64,000 nt of DNA from Sipunculus nudus (Eukaryota; Annelida; Sipuncula; Golfingiida; Sipunculidae): NCBI GenBank assembly GCA_026874595.1, contig CM049317.1, forward strand, positions 67,236,118 to 67,300,117, written 5' to 3'. Shown here one piece after another: positions 13,264 to 25,538 of the stretch. How positions within the stretch are numbered: position 1 is the first letter of the stretch; each line of letters opens with the position of its first letter. The translations under genes and the position numbers were made by a program. The notes below the pieces were generated by a model, which saw nothing but the letters and a program-made list of their open reading frames with translations, was not told the DNA's origin and searched no databases.

Positions 13264-14381
13264 TCTCCTACGTGTCTTAATTATTCACGGTTATTCAATT
13301 AGTAAAAATTGCGCAGAATGTACTCCTACAAACGGCTTTATGTCGACAAAGTAAATAATGAGTAAAACAGCAGAGTAGCGTTACAGCAGTCACAACATGA
13401 ACGTTATGGTTTAAATGCATTAATTTTTAGCGTCCTAGAAACAATTGGCCATGTCTTGGCATATTCGTTAACTTCTTGTCGTAAGTGACACTTTGATCGT
13501 CTAAATCCTGCTCCCAGACGACACCGGCGGGAAAACGTACCCAGTGACAGCATGTTTCCGCGGGGATATCAGCTTACGAAATTGACGGACGTCATTGATT
13601 GAATATTGGACAAATGCTTGTCGAGGAAACTATTAATGCTGGCAATTTCTGGCCAGAAGTCACCTTCGATTACAGAACGGGTGTCCTCTTACGCCACGGA
13701 GAACGCTGTCTGATCGCCCAAGGCTGACAGGTGATTGTGCTTCTTATGAATGCTAAAAGGACCATTTGCAAAAAGGCCGCATTGGTATGCCGCAGGGGCA
13801 CCGGTTTAATATCAATTCATGTTTAATTCTGATAAGGCAGTAGTCGAGCGAATGTACAGGACAAACCAGCAAAAAATTTTAGCATATAAAAGCAGAAGTA
13901 TCTTGTATCTTGGAACACAAAACTGTTTAACCATTGAGAGGCTCGTTTCGAGTGAACGCCTGAGTATAATTGAACGATAACCGACCCATGTACAATGTCA
14001 TCCAGCATTATCTTATGCAGTGGCTGTTAATTGTTAATACTTTTTGTAGTGAGCAATGTTTCTGTTTCCGTCACATTCCGCAAGTAGACAGCTTATGCTC
14101 ATGGATAAAATACTCACTCTGGCCCGTTAATATTGTGAAAAACGGAAAAGGTCAAATATCTAATTAATTGCATACATGCGGCGCAGGTATCAAAGATCCT
14201 ATCGTATCTGAGAAAGGGTACTAGGGTTAATATTCAATAGCTCTTTCAGAATACCTTTAAATTTGATTAATCCAATATATGCCTAAATATTGACGTTTGC
14301 AAATAAAAATATTCAAACTTAAGGTTACGGTTAGCCATACGTCTCCTGCTGTTTACTCTCCTGTTCCTCTCTTGAGATGAC
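13263..14381. other. Unique sequence with a GC-richer patch
   Basis: The patch near 13,490-13,800 is more GC-rich than its surroundings and could hold a small exon or regulatory DNA. I see no motif that would decide. Confidence 0.35.
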
Positions 14382-14406
14382 CCTGGGTAAGGACGCTTGG
14401 AGCATG
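14382..14406 (+). repeat. 25-bp direct repeat, left copy
   Basis: CCTGGGTAAGGACGCTTGGA followed by GCATG. An identical copy lies at 14,726-14,750, 344 bp downstream. The two copies bracket an open frame of 132 codons (14,397-14,795) in which I recognise no domain. The repeats may mark an insertion or a small duplication. Confidence 0.9.
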
Positions 14407-14725
14407 TTTCTAATGACTATTGTTGCACTGGATCACAAATGGCTACAACCTTAAAGTTAAAACCCCAAGAGCATTCGTGGGTAAAGACAAACATTGTGTT
14501 GAAATCTTCAATAATGAAGCAGCCAAGTAAACAAGCCTGTATTGCTGTGGATCCAATTAGTGGCATCAGTTATGAAAGGGTACAAGCCTGCATGGAGAGA
14601 CAAATCCATGAGCCTAGGCTTAATAGGCTAGAGTTTGACTGCGGTATGGTAAATAGATATTACTTGAGAGGGCTGTCAAGAGACCTGCTACTGTCATTTA
14701 CAACCAGGGCTTCAGCCAACGTCAT

Positions 14726-14750
14726 CCTGGGTAAGGACGCTTGGAGCATG
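14726..14750 (+). repeat. 25-bp direct repeat, right copy
   Basis: Identical to 14,382-14,406. Flanking bases differ on both sides, so the identity stops sharply. Confidence 0.9.
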
Positions 14751-15519
14751 GGAAAAAAGAGCAATTATCAGCTCCTGTTCCATGCCCAAGATTGATTTGA
14801 CACAGACCCTAGATGTATGAACACTTGCATGTCAGACGTTACTGGAGCAGTTTTCATGATAAATGCAAATCATCAGGCTCGTAAACTTAAAGACATGGTA
14901 ATAGTGTGGGACTGGTATATATCTGACGTACGTACTGCGGATTTGTGCGACATTCGTCGCATTGCTATATCCTTAATCCGAGGAATCGTATCAAGCGAGT
15001 TCTTTAAATTTCAACAGAGCCTTTCAGCCAGCACGGGCGTTAGTTCAGACCGAAACCACAAGTTGCGCTTAATTTTTCTCTGAATAAGTTCAATGACTCC
15101 GTAATATAAGAGAACACAACAAATGCATATTAGTAAAAAGACTGCGAGTGAGGCAGTTTTCAGGGATAGATACAGAATCTAAGGAAAGAGGGGACTTAAT
15201 AACCCTGGCAATTGTAAGCAATGAGACGAGAGTATTAATATATTTTATCCATGACATTCAAGGACAAAAAACGGCGTAATGTAATGTTTACTCATGATAC
15301 AAGAGAGTACATTATAGTTTCTACTACCAGTTAAAATTCATTTCGTTGAGTTTCAGGCTTTGTCACTTTAGAAAAAGTGGTAGAGGTTGGTTTATTAGCT
15401 GATATATCATCGACGATGCCGGTCTCATCCGACTTTTCACACGTTTCCTCCCTGGCCTTTTGGTCTGTTCGTCCTTGTAGCATTTCTCGGTTCCCCGGGG
15501 AACATACGCCTAAGGCGCT

Positions 15520-15684
15520 AAGGTATCATTCGTGCCACCGGAGCCGGTAACTATTCCCTGCTCGACCTTGTTATAAAGACTGAATATTCGGAATCTAAAC
15601 ACAGACGGCGGTGAGAACGGAACGCGAACCAGCAACCTTGCACAAGTCAAGCGTTCTTGCAACAGCACCATCACGCTCCACTTC
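15520..15684 (-). mobile_element. tRNA-derived SINE-like copy
   Basis: On the minus strand a pol III B-box-like GGTTCGCGTTCC (15,619-15,630) follows an A-box-like region (15,655-15,673) at tRNA spacing. The head resembles a tRNA gene and is followed by a non-tRNA body. No poly(A) tail or target duplication is clear. It shares the unusual GCG inside the B box with the copies at 16,672 and 35,098, so the three may be one family. Confidence 0.5.
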
Positions 15685-15773
15685 AGGCATATTGAGGAGA
15701 CTCGAGTGTTTATCCAGACAAAAAAAAAACCTTGACAAGAAAAGGTGACCCTTGGTGATCAACATATCGAGGA

Positions 15774-15821
15774 GTTGGTTAGAACTTTAGAGCAGTTGGT
15801 TAGAGCATTAGAGCAGTTGGC
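15774..15821 (+). repeat. 21-bp tandem repeat, two copies
   Basis: GTTGGTTAGA followed by a variable base pair and TTAGAGCA occurs twice head to tail, plus a partial third copy. Confidence 0.75.
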
Positions 15822-16671
15822 AACCTTTTATAGCCATCATAGCACTTTATTCACAAAGATAACAAGCTTAAACTATGCTCCTTTATTATTAGTACATTAC
15901 CATGTTATATATCTTCCACATGTTAGAAAGAGCAAAGAAAACATTTCTCGGAAAGATAGAAACGAAAATGAGATACGTCATTCTACAACTCTGCGAGAGC
16001 ACACACCCCAACCAATGCATATGTTCCATTTGTTATCTTGAGTAAAGAGTTTGTCCCGATATCTGCAATCATTTTTACCCATATCAGCAGATGACGGATA
16101 CTTGTTGGTATAGGCAAAGCCTTCCTTCAATCACGGCTTGATGATGCTAAAGTTCACACTTCTATCATGTAGTGTTCTGAGAGAACGTCGGGAGTCAAAG
16201 GGGCTTCCTTGTCCGTCTGGCATTAATAGTGAACGGTTTACTCCGTGACATAGAACGATGCATGAGAGTGCCACTTATGGAGTACCTTGGGTTAATTAAT
16301 GTCTGTTACTGATGTGTGTTGTCTGCTTGCTTTCATAGGCTGCCAAAAGTGTAAAACGAAAACATATATCCATCATCAAATGTAAGAGGAACGACAATTC
16401 ACAAGTTTTAAAACAGGCTCGGGCAGGATTACTTTCAAGATAATTTATATAACGTTTTCATGACTTTAAAACACCCGTCAATAATACCATATATGAGTAT
16501 CAGCTCTTTTGTTATAAATTACTCCCATCGAGGCCAGGCAGAGAGATCCTATTTGCAAGTCCAGATTAACTGTGAAGTTAAACGACCTTTCTTGTGCGAA
16601 GACGATGACACCTTAATGTTTCAAATAAACCCACCATAAATACATCAGCTGCATTGGACTGATTATGAAGC

Positions 16672-16833
16672 TTGGCGTCGTGATGGTAAGGGCTCAGGAC
16701 AGATGACCGCAAAATTGTGGTTTCGCGTCCCGTCGGGGCGGATTCTCAATGTAATACCCCTTGCAAAGATCCCAACCACAAGGAAGGACCATCTGCACCC
16801 ATGAATGAACGGGTACTGGCCGTGGCCAGCATT
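16672..16833 (+). mobile_element. tRNA-derived SINE-like copy
   Basis: An A-box-like TCGTGATGGTAAGGGCTC (16,678-16,695) and a B-box-like GGTTTCGCGTCC (16,719-16,730) lie at tRNA spacing. A non-tRNA body follows. The copy leads straight into a 33-bp tandem array. Ends and target duplication are not resolved. Confidence 0.5.
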
Positions 16834-16940
16834 CACATGCAAAACGAACAATAACCTAGAGCACTTCATATGCAAAACGAATAATAACCTAGAGCACCTC
16901 ATCTGCAAAGCGAATAATAACCTAGAGCACTTCATGGCTA
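16834..16940. repeat. 33-bp minisatellite, about 3 copies
   Basis: Repeats of ATGCAAAACGAATAATAACC followed by TAGAGCACTTC. Because 33 is a multiple of three, the minus strand stays open and reads as a repeated peptide, which is not evidence of a gene. Confidence 0.9.
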
Positions 16941-17787
16941 CGTGGTTATAAGTTCCCAAGGGAGCTCTGAAATGCTACGCGAATAAACAGACTGAAAGAG
17001 GAAGCAAACCAAACAGATCAAAGGCCGTCAAGAATCAAGTAGAAATACCATTACACTACATTTTCATATCACATATAGAAAGATAGAACAACATACATAA
17101 GTCAAAGATAATTGAGCATTTTCCTTTTTGATGATCTTCCATGTATAACATGGACTGGTCACGTCAGATCATATATATGGTGCTATCGGAGGGGGGGGGG
17201 GCTCATCCTCCTTGCAATCGCAAACAATTGTGCCAGGGATGCTAATAAACTTTATACATAACCCTCGAACGCAGAAGTAATTAGAGAAAAACGGTGCGAG
17301 GTGAAAAATCCGAAGCTTATTTTAGTGTTAAGCATACAATTCTATTTCAAGATATTTAAGATCACACCCCCGCCGTCCCCTCTAAACCCTCCTTTTGTGC
17401 TGTCGGGAGAAAAATATCAAATGGGTAATCGATAGTCTCGCTGCATAGTTGGTTCTAAATTTTATGAAGGTTGAAGCCAACAAGAAGTTTATAGATATAT
17501 ATACATGAACTGCAGTTGAAGAACGGCAATTACCTGAAATGTCCGAATAGATTTAATATCATTATGGCGATGCTAATAACCGTAATGGATGTAATCTCTC
17601 CTAAAGTTTGAACGATAATTGCAGATTACAAATATTTAGGTAAAGATTCGTGTAGGGGCTATCGAAAACTGTGTTTTTTATGAACGATATATATTGATGT
17701 AATTTGCAAGTTCTATTATGCCCAAAATTTTGGTTTCCGAGGCAATTAGTTTAGAAATCAATTCGGGCGGGAGAATTTAATGTTTTC

Positions 17788-17789
<2 letters not shown>

Positions 17790-17830
<41 letters not shown>
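17790..17830. repeat. (AT)n microsatellite
   Basis: Uninterrupted AT run of about 40 bp. Confidence 0.96.
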
Positions 17831-17833
<3 letters not shown>

Positions 17834-18407
17834 TTTGATAACAAACCCATCTTATCAGGGAACGACATCATCACAACATTACTGTTTTGCCGATCAGGAA
17901 AATGCATAACTCAACACAAGAATGTTTAAATTGAGAAAAATTATGGATGTTTTTAAAATTAACCTAAGTTTTTTATTTTTTTATATTCTAGAAAGAAAGA
18001 TCCGAGCGACTGAAGCCAATATTCGCTAAAGTCTACTGGCAATTTAAAAAAAAACTGTGAGGTGGCGGGGTCAAACATCGCGCACCCTGTAGCCGAGAAA
18101 CCAACCTTTTTGAATTTAACATATATTTTTTTTTTGTATAACAGGGAACTATTGTTTGTTAAATTTGCCAGGACAAGCGTAATCGGTATGTCTCCACGCA
18201 CGAGGCTGTGCAAAAAGCCTAAAATGTCACGCCCTACTGCAGACTGTCTATTTTAGAGTTGTCTGGAGTACACTTGTACGTTCACGCGTACACATTGTTT
18301 GAACGGACACTCAAAACACCGAGGTCGCCGGTGCCCCCTTTCATACAAGACTTAGCACTTAGTGCTCAAGTGCTCACTGTTGTAAACACGGTTGGCCAAA
18401 GATTATA

Positions 18408-18433
18408 CGCACGTTAACCGCCGGTTAACTGCG
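18408..18433. other. Imperfect palindrome
   Basis: GTTAACC, loop GCC, GGTTAAC at 18,413-18,429, extended by CGCA/TGCG outside a one-base bulge. It lies in a GC-richer patch (about 18,280-18,470). It could be a cruciform or a paired transcription-factor site. Confidence 0.7.
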
Positions 18434-19868
18434 TGCTTTCGGGTAGGTCATATCCAAAGCACAATCCAGGCACACATTGGCGTGTTCTGAAAATTTTTTC
18501 TCATAACAAGTGTTACTGAAGTAAACATTGTTTAGCCGTCTCCCATCTAACAATTTTTCCGGCCGTGTTTTCGATAGATGTGATGACGGAACCGAAAAAA
18601 AAATCGCCTGATTTATTACCTACCTCTCCTTCTTATTATCATTTCTGACCCCAATAATAATCTCGGAGACAAAATTAGTGGCCAAAATGACCGGATAAAT
18701 CTGTTGATCTTCAGGAAAAATCAACCGACTAAAAAAAAATTGCCGACAATAAAAAATCAGTAGATGTGATGCCGGCTTTATAAGTGCACAGACAATTCCT
18801 AATTTTCCTAAGATTCACACGATATCACTCGAAGGTAATGATGTAATCCATCGAATGTTTTAAAAGTACATTTTATTCACATTTCAGAGAATATTTAGAT
18901 TAATATCGCCTTACAGTGGTCATGTTATCCTACTGATGCACGTCGATCATTTTTATTATGAATGAAAAGTCAAAGCAAGTTGCTTTAAGATTACATAAAG
19001 TGGAAAGGTTACTTAAGATTGATCAGTCATGCATATTGTTGATCATGACAAATTTTCGCGCGATGCGTTGATCCTATTGGTAACCATAATCAGAAAAAAA
19101 TTCACATTCATCGTTATTATCTCAACCAAGTGGCAGGGGTTATTTTTTTATTTTTTTTTGTGGCGTTGTTTGTCTGTTAGCAACATTACTTAGAAGATTA
19201 GTATATTTTGATGACTTTTCAGATAGTTCAGCAACGATATAAGAAACAATTGCATGTGACAATATGGCCATTTCTGGAATGCGAGACGTCACATATCAGA
19301 CGGGATGTCACACAGGACAAAGACGCCACTCTACGTGTAATGATTCAGCAATGATTAAAGGAACAGTTGATTAAATTTTGGGAATGATCCAGATCACCAT
19401 CTGGGTCCAGGGATTTTTTAAAAGGAATAAGGCTGCATTTCTGACAATGCCAAAAAGGGGTAAAAAGCTGCCTTGGTGGAGGTCTGCGCTCTCTGAGCAC
19501 ATTTCTAGTTCCTTTTAAATAGGTGGAATCAAATGGGCACAAGTATATTTTATGATTTGGATGTAACAATTCATTTCTAAAATATAAATTTCATTTTTTT
19601 TTAATGATCTTTAACTGCGGTATTTTCCGACTGTTTTCGAGAATGTGAAACACCATTGTTCTTTTCTTTAACTCGCCTGTACTCAAATACGTAAACACTT
19701 ATATAAATATAAGTTTTGTTTTCGGGATACATAAGATTGAATTTCTTTCATCACAATATAAATTGTGTAATTTATTCAAAGACACTTCACTGGAATAAAA
19801 ACGATCGTTTATGTCTTAAACAGGTATGGGCATCATACTCTTCAAATAACGTAGAAATCGTCAAAGAC
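18434..19868. other. Unique AT-rich sequence
   Basis: Homopolymer A and T tracts are common. No gene or repeat recognised. Confidence 0.4.
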
Positions 19869-20098
19869 GATATTAGAATTGGTTTCTAATTCTCTATTAT
19901 CTGCACCAGTTATGCATACATTTACACAATGGGTAAGGAACGACAACAAAGGTTGTCGATAGAGGTGGGGGAAACCGGAGGACCCAGAGAAATCCATCGA
20001 CCCTGGACGGTCCCTTATAACCCTCATTTAACAGTCACATGAGATATCGAACCCGGGTAGCTAGGTGAGAGAGCCAACTCGACAGTTAAGGCATGAGT
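19869..20098 (-). mobile_element. V-SINE superfamily element (RUDI-like)
   Basis: Minus strand: an A-box-like region (20,073-20,088) and a B-box-like GGTTCGATATCT (20,042-20,053) form a tRNA-like head. The body at 19,966-19,995 reads GGGTCCTCCGGTTTCCCCCA on the minus strand, close to the conserved V-SINE core found in fish HE1 and in molluscan RUDI SINEs. V-SINEs are pol III-transcribed and moved by a partner LINE. The 3' end is not sharply defined and no target duplication is visible, so the boundaries are approximate. Confidence 0.72.
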
Positions 20099-20321
20099 TT
20101 AATTCATGCAGCGTTATTTATCACTTTCAAAGTATTTACAAAGAATTAATACTGTATTGTACAAAGTATGGTAATTTTCAGTATACCGTGCTTCACTAAC
20201 ATGTTGAGTTTAGGTTAAAATGTGAGGCTGGACAAAGTATGGAAAAAGTATTACTTGTACAGATTAGGAAAATCATTTGAAAGTGTAGTTAAAAGGTAAA
20301 AAATGGTCGACATTTGCAAAG

Positions 20322-20470
20322 CAGAGGCGGATCCGGGATTTAGGAAAAGGGGGATCCAACCCTGGAGGTCTAAATAAAAACCTTAAAAAGGTCCCCAGGT
20401 CCAGAAAGAGGGGGGGGGGGGGGGTCAAGCCGCTATTTTTTTTGCTAATCTTTACTTATCTTATTAATTG
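20322..20470 (+). mobile_element. Dispersed repeat fragment, copy 1
   Basis: Begins AGCAGAGGCGGATCCGGGAT, then TTAGGAAAAGGGGGATCCAACC. The reverse complement of 42,225-42,318 begins GGCAGGGGCGGATCCAGGAT and continues in parallel, so both are ends of one interspersed family, here in opposite orientation. The sharp GGCGGATCC start suggests a transposon terminus; the family is not identified. A G16 run lies inside. Confidence 0.65.
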
Positions 20471-22315
20471 CTATATACTATTAAAAACCCCTACATGTTA
20501 GATGCTATATGAAATTAAAAATGAAGGTCATATTAAAAAGAGGGATGTTTGGTCTTTTTGGGCAACCAAAAGTTTACAGAGCGGCAGCTTACATGTAGTG
20601 GTACTTACTGTTGTTCCGCCATTGTCAAGCGCACCTCCTTTAAACGCACGGAGAGATAGTCCAATCCTCTGTGCTGACAACTGTCGTCTGCTCAAGCGGT
20701 GCTGGCGGGAAGCGCCACTGACATGCGCAGGGCCCTACTAATGAATTATTTAGCAGAAACAGCATAGTGCGTTTGTTCAGCTGGGTAAGCTCTCTGATTT
20801 GATGTTATTAAGTGCCGCTACTCAAGCCGGCTACCACCACGTGCGGCTGTTGATACTTTTCTTCGAAGTAGGACATATTCATCCAGGTATACCACTGGGG
20901 AGTCTAGATAAATTAATTACAGTGTAACTTTTTACCCTCGAGCGGGTCATAGAGTACACAATATGCTATACTATATTAATTTTGCTTCGCGGTGACTCAA
21001 AATTCGGATGTTGGTTATTTCAGGTGATGTTATAATATGACATTAGGAGCCTAGAAACAACACAACAACGCATTTACTGTCAAGAACACATGGTGTAGAA
21101 GGAGAAAGATTCATTATATATTTTTAACAGGAGAGTAGAAATGAATAAAGGAACGACTTTTTGGAAAAAAAGAATTAAGTATTGCTTCAGTACAAAATAT
21201 ACACTGAAACAGGGATAAAACACAATAAAAGTTTATGGTTCAAAAATATCAGAAAATGAAATATAAACAAGCAACGCGGGAGCAATACAAAACATATTGT
21301 CACTGATTTAAGAATGCATTCATTATACACAAACACCAAAGGCCACACATGATCAACCAATGCTGCAAGCAGTCGTATAATGACACTCAGTGCTGTTGTA
21401 TTCGTGATAAGTCGAGGCGCTGAAGGTCGCTAGACAGGTCTTTTAGGATCAACGAAAAGCAGAGATAAACTAGTCGCAGGCAAGAGGGTTGATTAGAAGA
21501 AGCAGTCTGTGGTGTGAGACTTTTCCTTGGTGTTATCTCCATAAATCAGCACCTCCTCTCATCCTTACAAAGACCCTGTTAAAGCACCCTGTGTAATTCG
21601 GGCTGAGGGCTGGGCCATAGCTGCTGGCTACTCAATCAGACCACCGGCCAACAATTTTTTTTTCAGGTTTGGACCATGGCGTAACAATGTCCTGCAGTAA
21701 CCGTGTATTACCGTATTGTTTCTTACTGTTTAACCTCTGATCATCATGAAGGTTTAATTATTTAGCAAATACGTAGAAAACAATGCTATACTTATCAGTA
21801 CCAAAACTATAAGCTGTCGATAAGTGCAATTCGTAGCCTACGCAAGTCGAGTCGAATTTCGAGTCGCACTTGAAATTAAAACATACCACTTATATGGAAA
21901 TAAGAAAAAATTGTTTGCTCATCTGTTTTAATTTATTTTCCATAATTACTTTATTCTCATTAGAAAATGTTCAAAAAAATCACAAACGTACTTTTTTGTA
22001 GACCTCAAATCTAATGATGTGTAATTTTAAGTTTTGTAAAGATCCAATCATTAGTTTCTTACATATAATTGGTGATAGATTCAGTCAACTATATCTTAGT
22101 ACTCGGCCTAATTACGTGAGTCCTAAGCTTTTTTTGGTAGTTTTTAAAAGATAGCTCATGTCCTCGTTATTGTACAAGATCGCTCAGTATATATTATTTT
22201 AAATTCGCAGATTCATTCCCCCAAGCATGAATGAGGAAAAGGCCTCACTGAGCAGAATGAAACCAAATCATTAACTTGCAAGCTATTTTAAAATACCAAG
22301 TTAATATATTGAATT
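20471..22315. other. Unique sequence, nothing supported
   Basis: GC-richer pieces near 20,590-20,740 and 21,370-21,640 carry short open frames without recognisable motifs. Confidence 0.4.
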
Positions 22316-22735
22316 GAACAAAGTGATTTACACATAGTGATTTATACATAGTGATTTACACATAGTGATTTATACAAAGTGATTTATACATAGTGATTTA
22401 CACATAGTGATTTACACATAGTGATTTACACATAGTGATTTATACATAGTGATTTATACATAGTGATTTACACATAGTGATTTATACATAGTGATTTACA
22501 CATAGTGATTTATACATAGTGATTTACACATAGTGATTTATACATAGTGATTTATACATAGTGATTTATACATAGTGATTTACACATAGTGATTTATACA
22601 TAGTGATTTACACATAGTGATTTATACATAGTGATTTATACATAGTGATTTACACATAGTGATTTATACATAGTGATTTACACATAGTGATTTACACATA
22701 GTGATTTACACATAGTGATTTACACATAGTGATTT
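22316..22735. repeat. 14-bp minisatellite, about 29 copies
   Basis: Units of GTGATTTACACATA and GTGATTTATACATA (one C/T difference) follow one another with almost no other variation; one unit has CAAA for CATA. The order of the C and T variants is non-random: long stretches alternate, and the array ends with four C units in a row. Confidence 0.97.
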
Positions 22736-22941
22736 CAAGTTAACTCCGTCACTGACCTCATTAAGCTTTTAGTTATCTATCTGTTCATTTAAAATCTAGG
22801 ACATGGCTTGATTCAATGGCCTAATTGAATCGTCATAAACGCTATCCTATAGAATGATGTTTAATTTTTGATTACGATAACAGAGTTGAAAATTTAGTAA
22901 AAATTACTTAATTAAACAAATATATTTGCCGTAATATACTG

Positions 22942-23774
22942 TGTTACAAATGTCTTTTTATTGTGCGCAGTGGTGTTCCATGTTTTGTTGACATTTGGTT
23001 TGTGTAGCACGCATAGCTCATTGCTATGGCAGCACCGCCTGGCTAAGGCGGGCCGGCCCTCGTGTGAACCCTGACATGTAGAAACACAGCGTCCTTTGTT
23101 CTAATCTGTACTTTGGGTGCGTGTTTACTATGTATTGTTGGGTTCTTTTGATTGTTCGGTAATTCGAAAGTTCTCGGCTTGAAAAAAAAGTTATAAATAA
23201 GGGGCTGTGTTTAGAGCGAGGTGAGAGGGAGAAATATTCCAGGGGACACAGAAGAGTGTGAGTCAGTTTGTGGACCTTTTTCGATAATTGTAGCAGTTAT
23301 AGATTTTCCTCGAAATTTGTATCGGATAGTCTTTCGTTTGCCTTTGGGATCACTACCAGAACTTCACTTTTGGATTACAACAAATTGATTTTGTGATTGC
23401 ATTAGACTATTATTCTCTGAGAAGATTTATGTGAACTGTTCATTTGGATTATATGCTTTAAAGGGCTTATATAGCTGCGACAGTGGTGGTATCCAGGTAC
23501 TGTACACTTTTTAATTATCCTGTGTAATTGTATTGATTTGCTGTTGTACTGTTGTTACACAGCGAAATTGTTTTGATTTAGTGTATTGTAATGTTAGGGG
23601 TGATTTAAGAATAAATTATAATTATTTCTCAACAGAAAACCACTGACTTCTTTATTCATTCCCCTAGACATTTCACGCTGCCTTGTGTTACAGAATCTGA
23701 TTTTTTTGTTAATTCCATAACAAAATTTATGCTCGTCACAACTACGTGATTTGTTGATATTAGGTTCCGTAACA
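22942..23774 (+). mobile_element. Complete solo LTR, Gypsy/Ty3-like
   Basis: Starts TGTTACAAATG and ends GGTTCCGTAACA, with short inverted ends TGTTAC/GTAACA. It is flanked by a perfect 4-bp target duplication ACTG (22,938-22,941 and 23,775-23,778). A TATA box TATAAATA (23,192-23,199) and a poly(A) signal AATAAA (23,610-23,615) are placed as in an LTR with U3, R and U5. No primer-binding site or internal region follows, so this is a solo LTR left by recombination. Copies at 35,834, 41,397 and 44,848 belong to the same family. Assignment to Gypsy rests on structure only. Confidence 0.88.
23192..23199 (+). promoter_or_regulatory. TATA box of the solo LTR
   Basis: TATAAATA followed by GGGGCTGTGTTTAGAGC. 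The same block recurs in the LTR copies at 36,114-36,121 and 45,106-45,113. Confidence 0.75.
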
Positions 23775-23820
23775 ACTGTGAAAGAAGAACATTCTTCGAG
23801 GAGACTTTTATCTTCTTTGT

Positions 23821-23905
23821 CGGGAGGGGGGATTTTGCCTGTGATGGTAGGTGTGTATGGGGGGGGGGGGGGCTTTTGCCGAGGGGGTGGGGGGCTTTTC
23901 CCCCT
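23821..23905 (+). other. G-rich tract with G-quadruplex potential
   Basis: Runs GGGAGGGGGG, a G14 tract, GAGGGGGTGGGGGG and a closing CCCCC. Two GGGGCTTTT-type words hint at a degenerate tandem repeat. It sits about 50 bp past the solo LTR. Confidence 0.75.
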
Positions 23906-25538
23906 GATACGTTCTCACCATACAAGACCCAGGTTTTATCATGACCTTGGAATGACAGTATATCAATATCCGGTACATCCGTACCAGGAGAGCCTCGTTT
24001 TAACACCAAATTGCCCGCTTTTTGATTTGCCAAACCAGTTATTCAGACAAATGCCATTATAAAGGTTCTGGCCCCTGAATGACAGGCTTAATTAATTGCA
24101 GAAGAGGAAAACATCTTTATGATAATAGATAGTTTTCAGATTGTTCTCGGGCGACCAGACCGACCTGATTTTATAGTTAAGGCCAAGGTCCCTGAAAACA
24201 CTATCAATTTCAATTATCTTGAAGACGACTTTTCGTATAATGATGGCTGAGGATTTTCCGTTTTTCAGATAGTTTGGTCACATGGTGCATATTTTTGACA
24301 AGGTGACCACTTTGATAAAAAAATATCGAATGATTTATTTTTTTACATGTCTTCCGGCCGTCTGATTTATCCGAAAGTAAAGCTCAAACTTTCATTTTTC
24401 ATCTGACCATCCCGCATTTAATGACAGAAGAACACGTGACTATCTGACATAAACATCCAACTTGGTGTCTGCAATCGTCCTTCGCAAATACAACACCCCT
24501 ATAGAACCCCCCCCCCCCTGTCTTCTAAGTCCCTTCATCGAATATTCGCAAGTGAGCAGTAAATGGAATTGCTGGAATAGGTCATTTAGTTTGAAAAGTA
24601 GGTTAACGTCAAAATTTTATATCAGGTGCAAATCTATTACCTGTGACTGTTTTAACTTGTTTTTCTTAAAAAGGTTCCATTTTGAAAAAAACAGAGGTAT
24701 TGAAGAGCATGAGCATTCTCAGTGTAAAGTTGTATCGAGTAAGACCTGTACCATGTAAATGAGGTCAAGATAAAAATGAAACATATTTTAGGGATGTCCT
24801 ATATTTTCCCCATAATATCAATTTTTGAAAATCAAGAATATTGGAGATCAAGTGCAAATACGGACAGGACAAAGAAGAAAATATTAAAGTCGATGATGTT
24901 GTATTTTAAGCAACAGAAAGAGTCCACTAAAATCATTTGACCAAATAATGGTTATAAACAAATCAGCCCCTATAGAGTCATCCCTCTCCACCGGGGGAGG
25001 CCTAATAATACCCGCCCTACTAACTACAACAGTGACTTTATAATTCCAAAGATGGTCCTGCGGGTGGAATTTAAAATTAAATGCATGTAGGAATAGGGCT
25101 AACGTTAAATACGAGAGATGACTTGAATTTATTGATAAAACGTCCCAATGCCCGATTCAACTTGAATTTTAATGCCATTACCATGACTAAGTACATCGGA
25201 TGTAATCAATGGACATGTGTTCTTGGCAATACTTAGTAAATGTATTTGTGTATAGACGACACGGTAATTTCATACAGAGACTAAATTTACTTAATTTTAT
25301 TCAGTCGATTTATAATTATTTTACCATAATTGATCGCCCTGGCAACTGTAATAAGCTATCGTAAGTTTTGCTCTGGTTTCCGCCACTTTAACGTGTTTTG
25401 TCACCAAATGGGACAGCCACATTGATATGCCTTAAATGTGCGTTTGATTCAACGCTTTTCAGACTGTTTTGATCGGGGTAACCACCTTCAATTCGGCTTG
25501 GACTGCGTGATAAAACAGGAGCACACGCTTCTTCTTAT
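23906..25538. other. Unique sequence, nothing supported
   Basis: Contains a C run near 24,508 and short open frames with no recognisable motif. Confidence 0.4.

Noticed and set aside
13015-13302. Open frame rich in Tyr-Ile
   Set aside because: It reads through a (TA)n microsatellite. The same holds for frames at 35,733, 36,655, 44,685, 49,221, 52,357 and 57,215.
14397-14795. 132-codon open frame as a gene
   Set aside because: It opens at a non-ATG codon, has no recognised domain, and one frame of this length is expected by chance in 64 kb of such composition.
16663-16959. Repeat-containing membrane peptide on the minus strand
   Set aside because: It is produced by three 33-bp minisatellite units plus a SINE-like head, not by a gene.
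20042-20088. Functional tRNA gene
   Set aside because: A and B boxes are present, but no cloverleaf with a proper acceptor stem is evident and the unit continues into a V-SINE core.
22316-22735. CRISPR array
   Set aside because: Units are contiguous 14-mers with no unique spacers, and the DNA is eukaryotic.
23751-24062. Glycine-rich protein frame
   Set aside because: It overlaps the LTR end and a G homopolymer tract. Composition comes from the low-complexity DNA.
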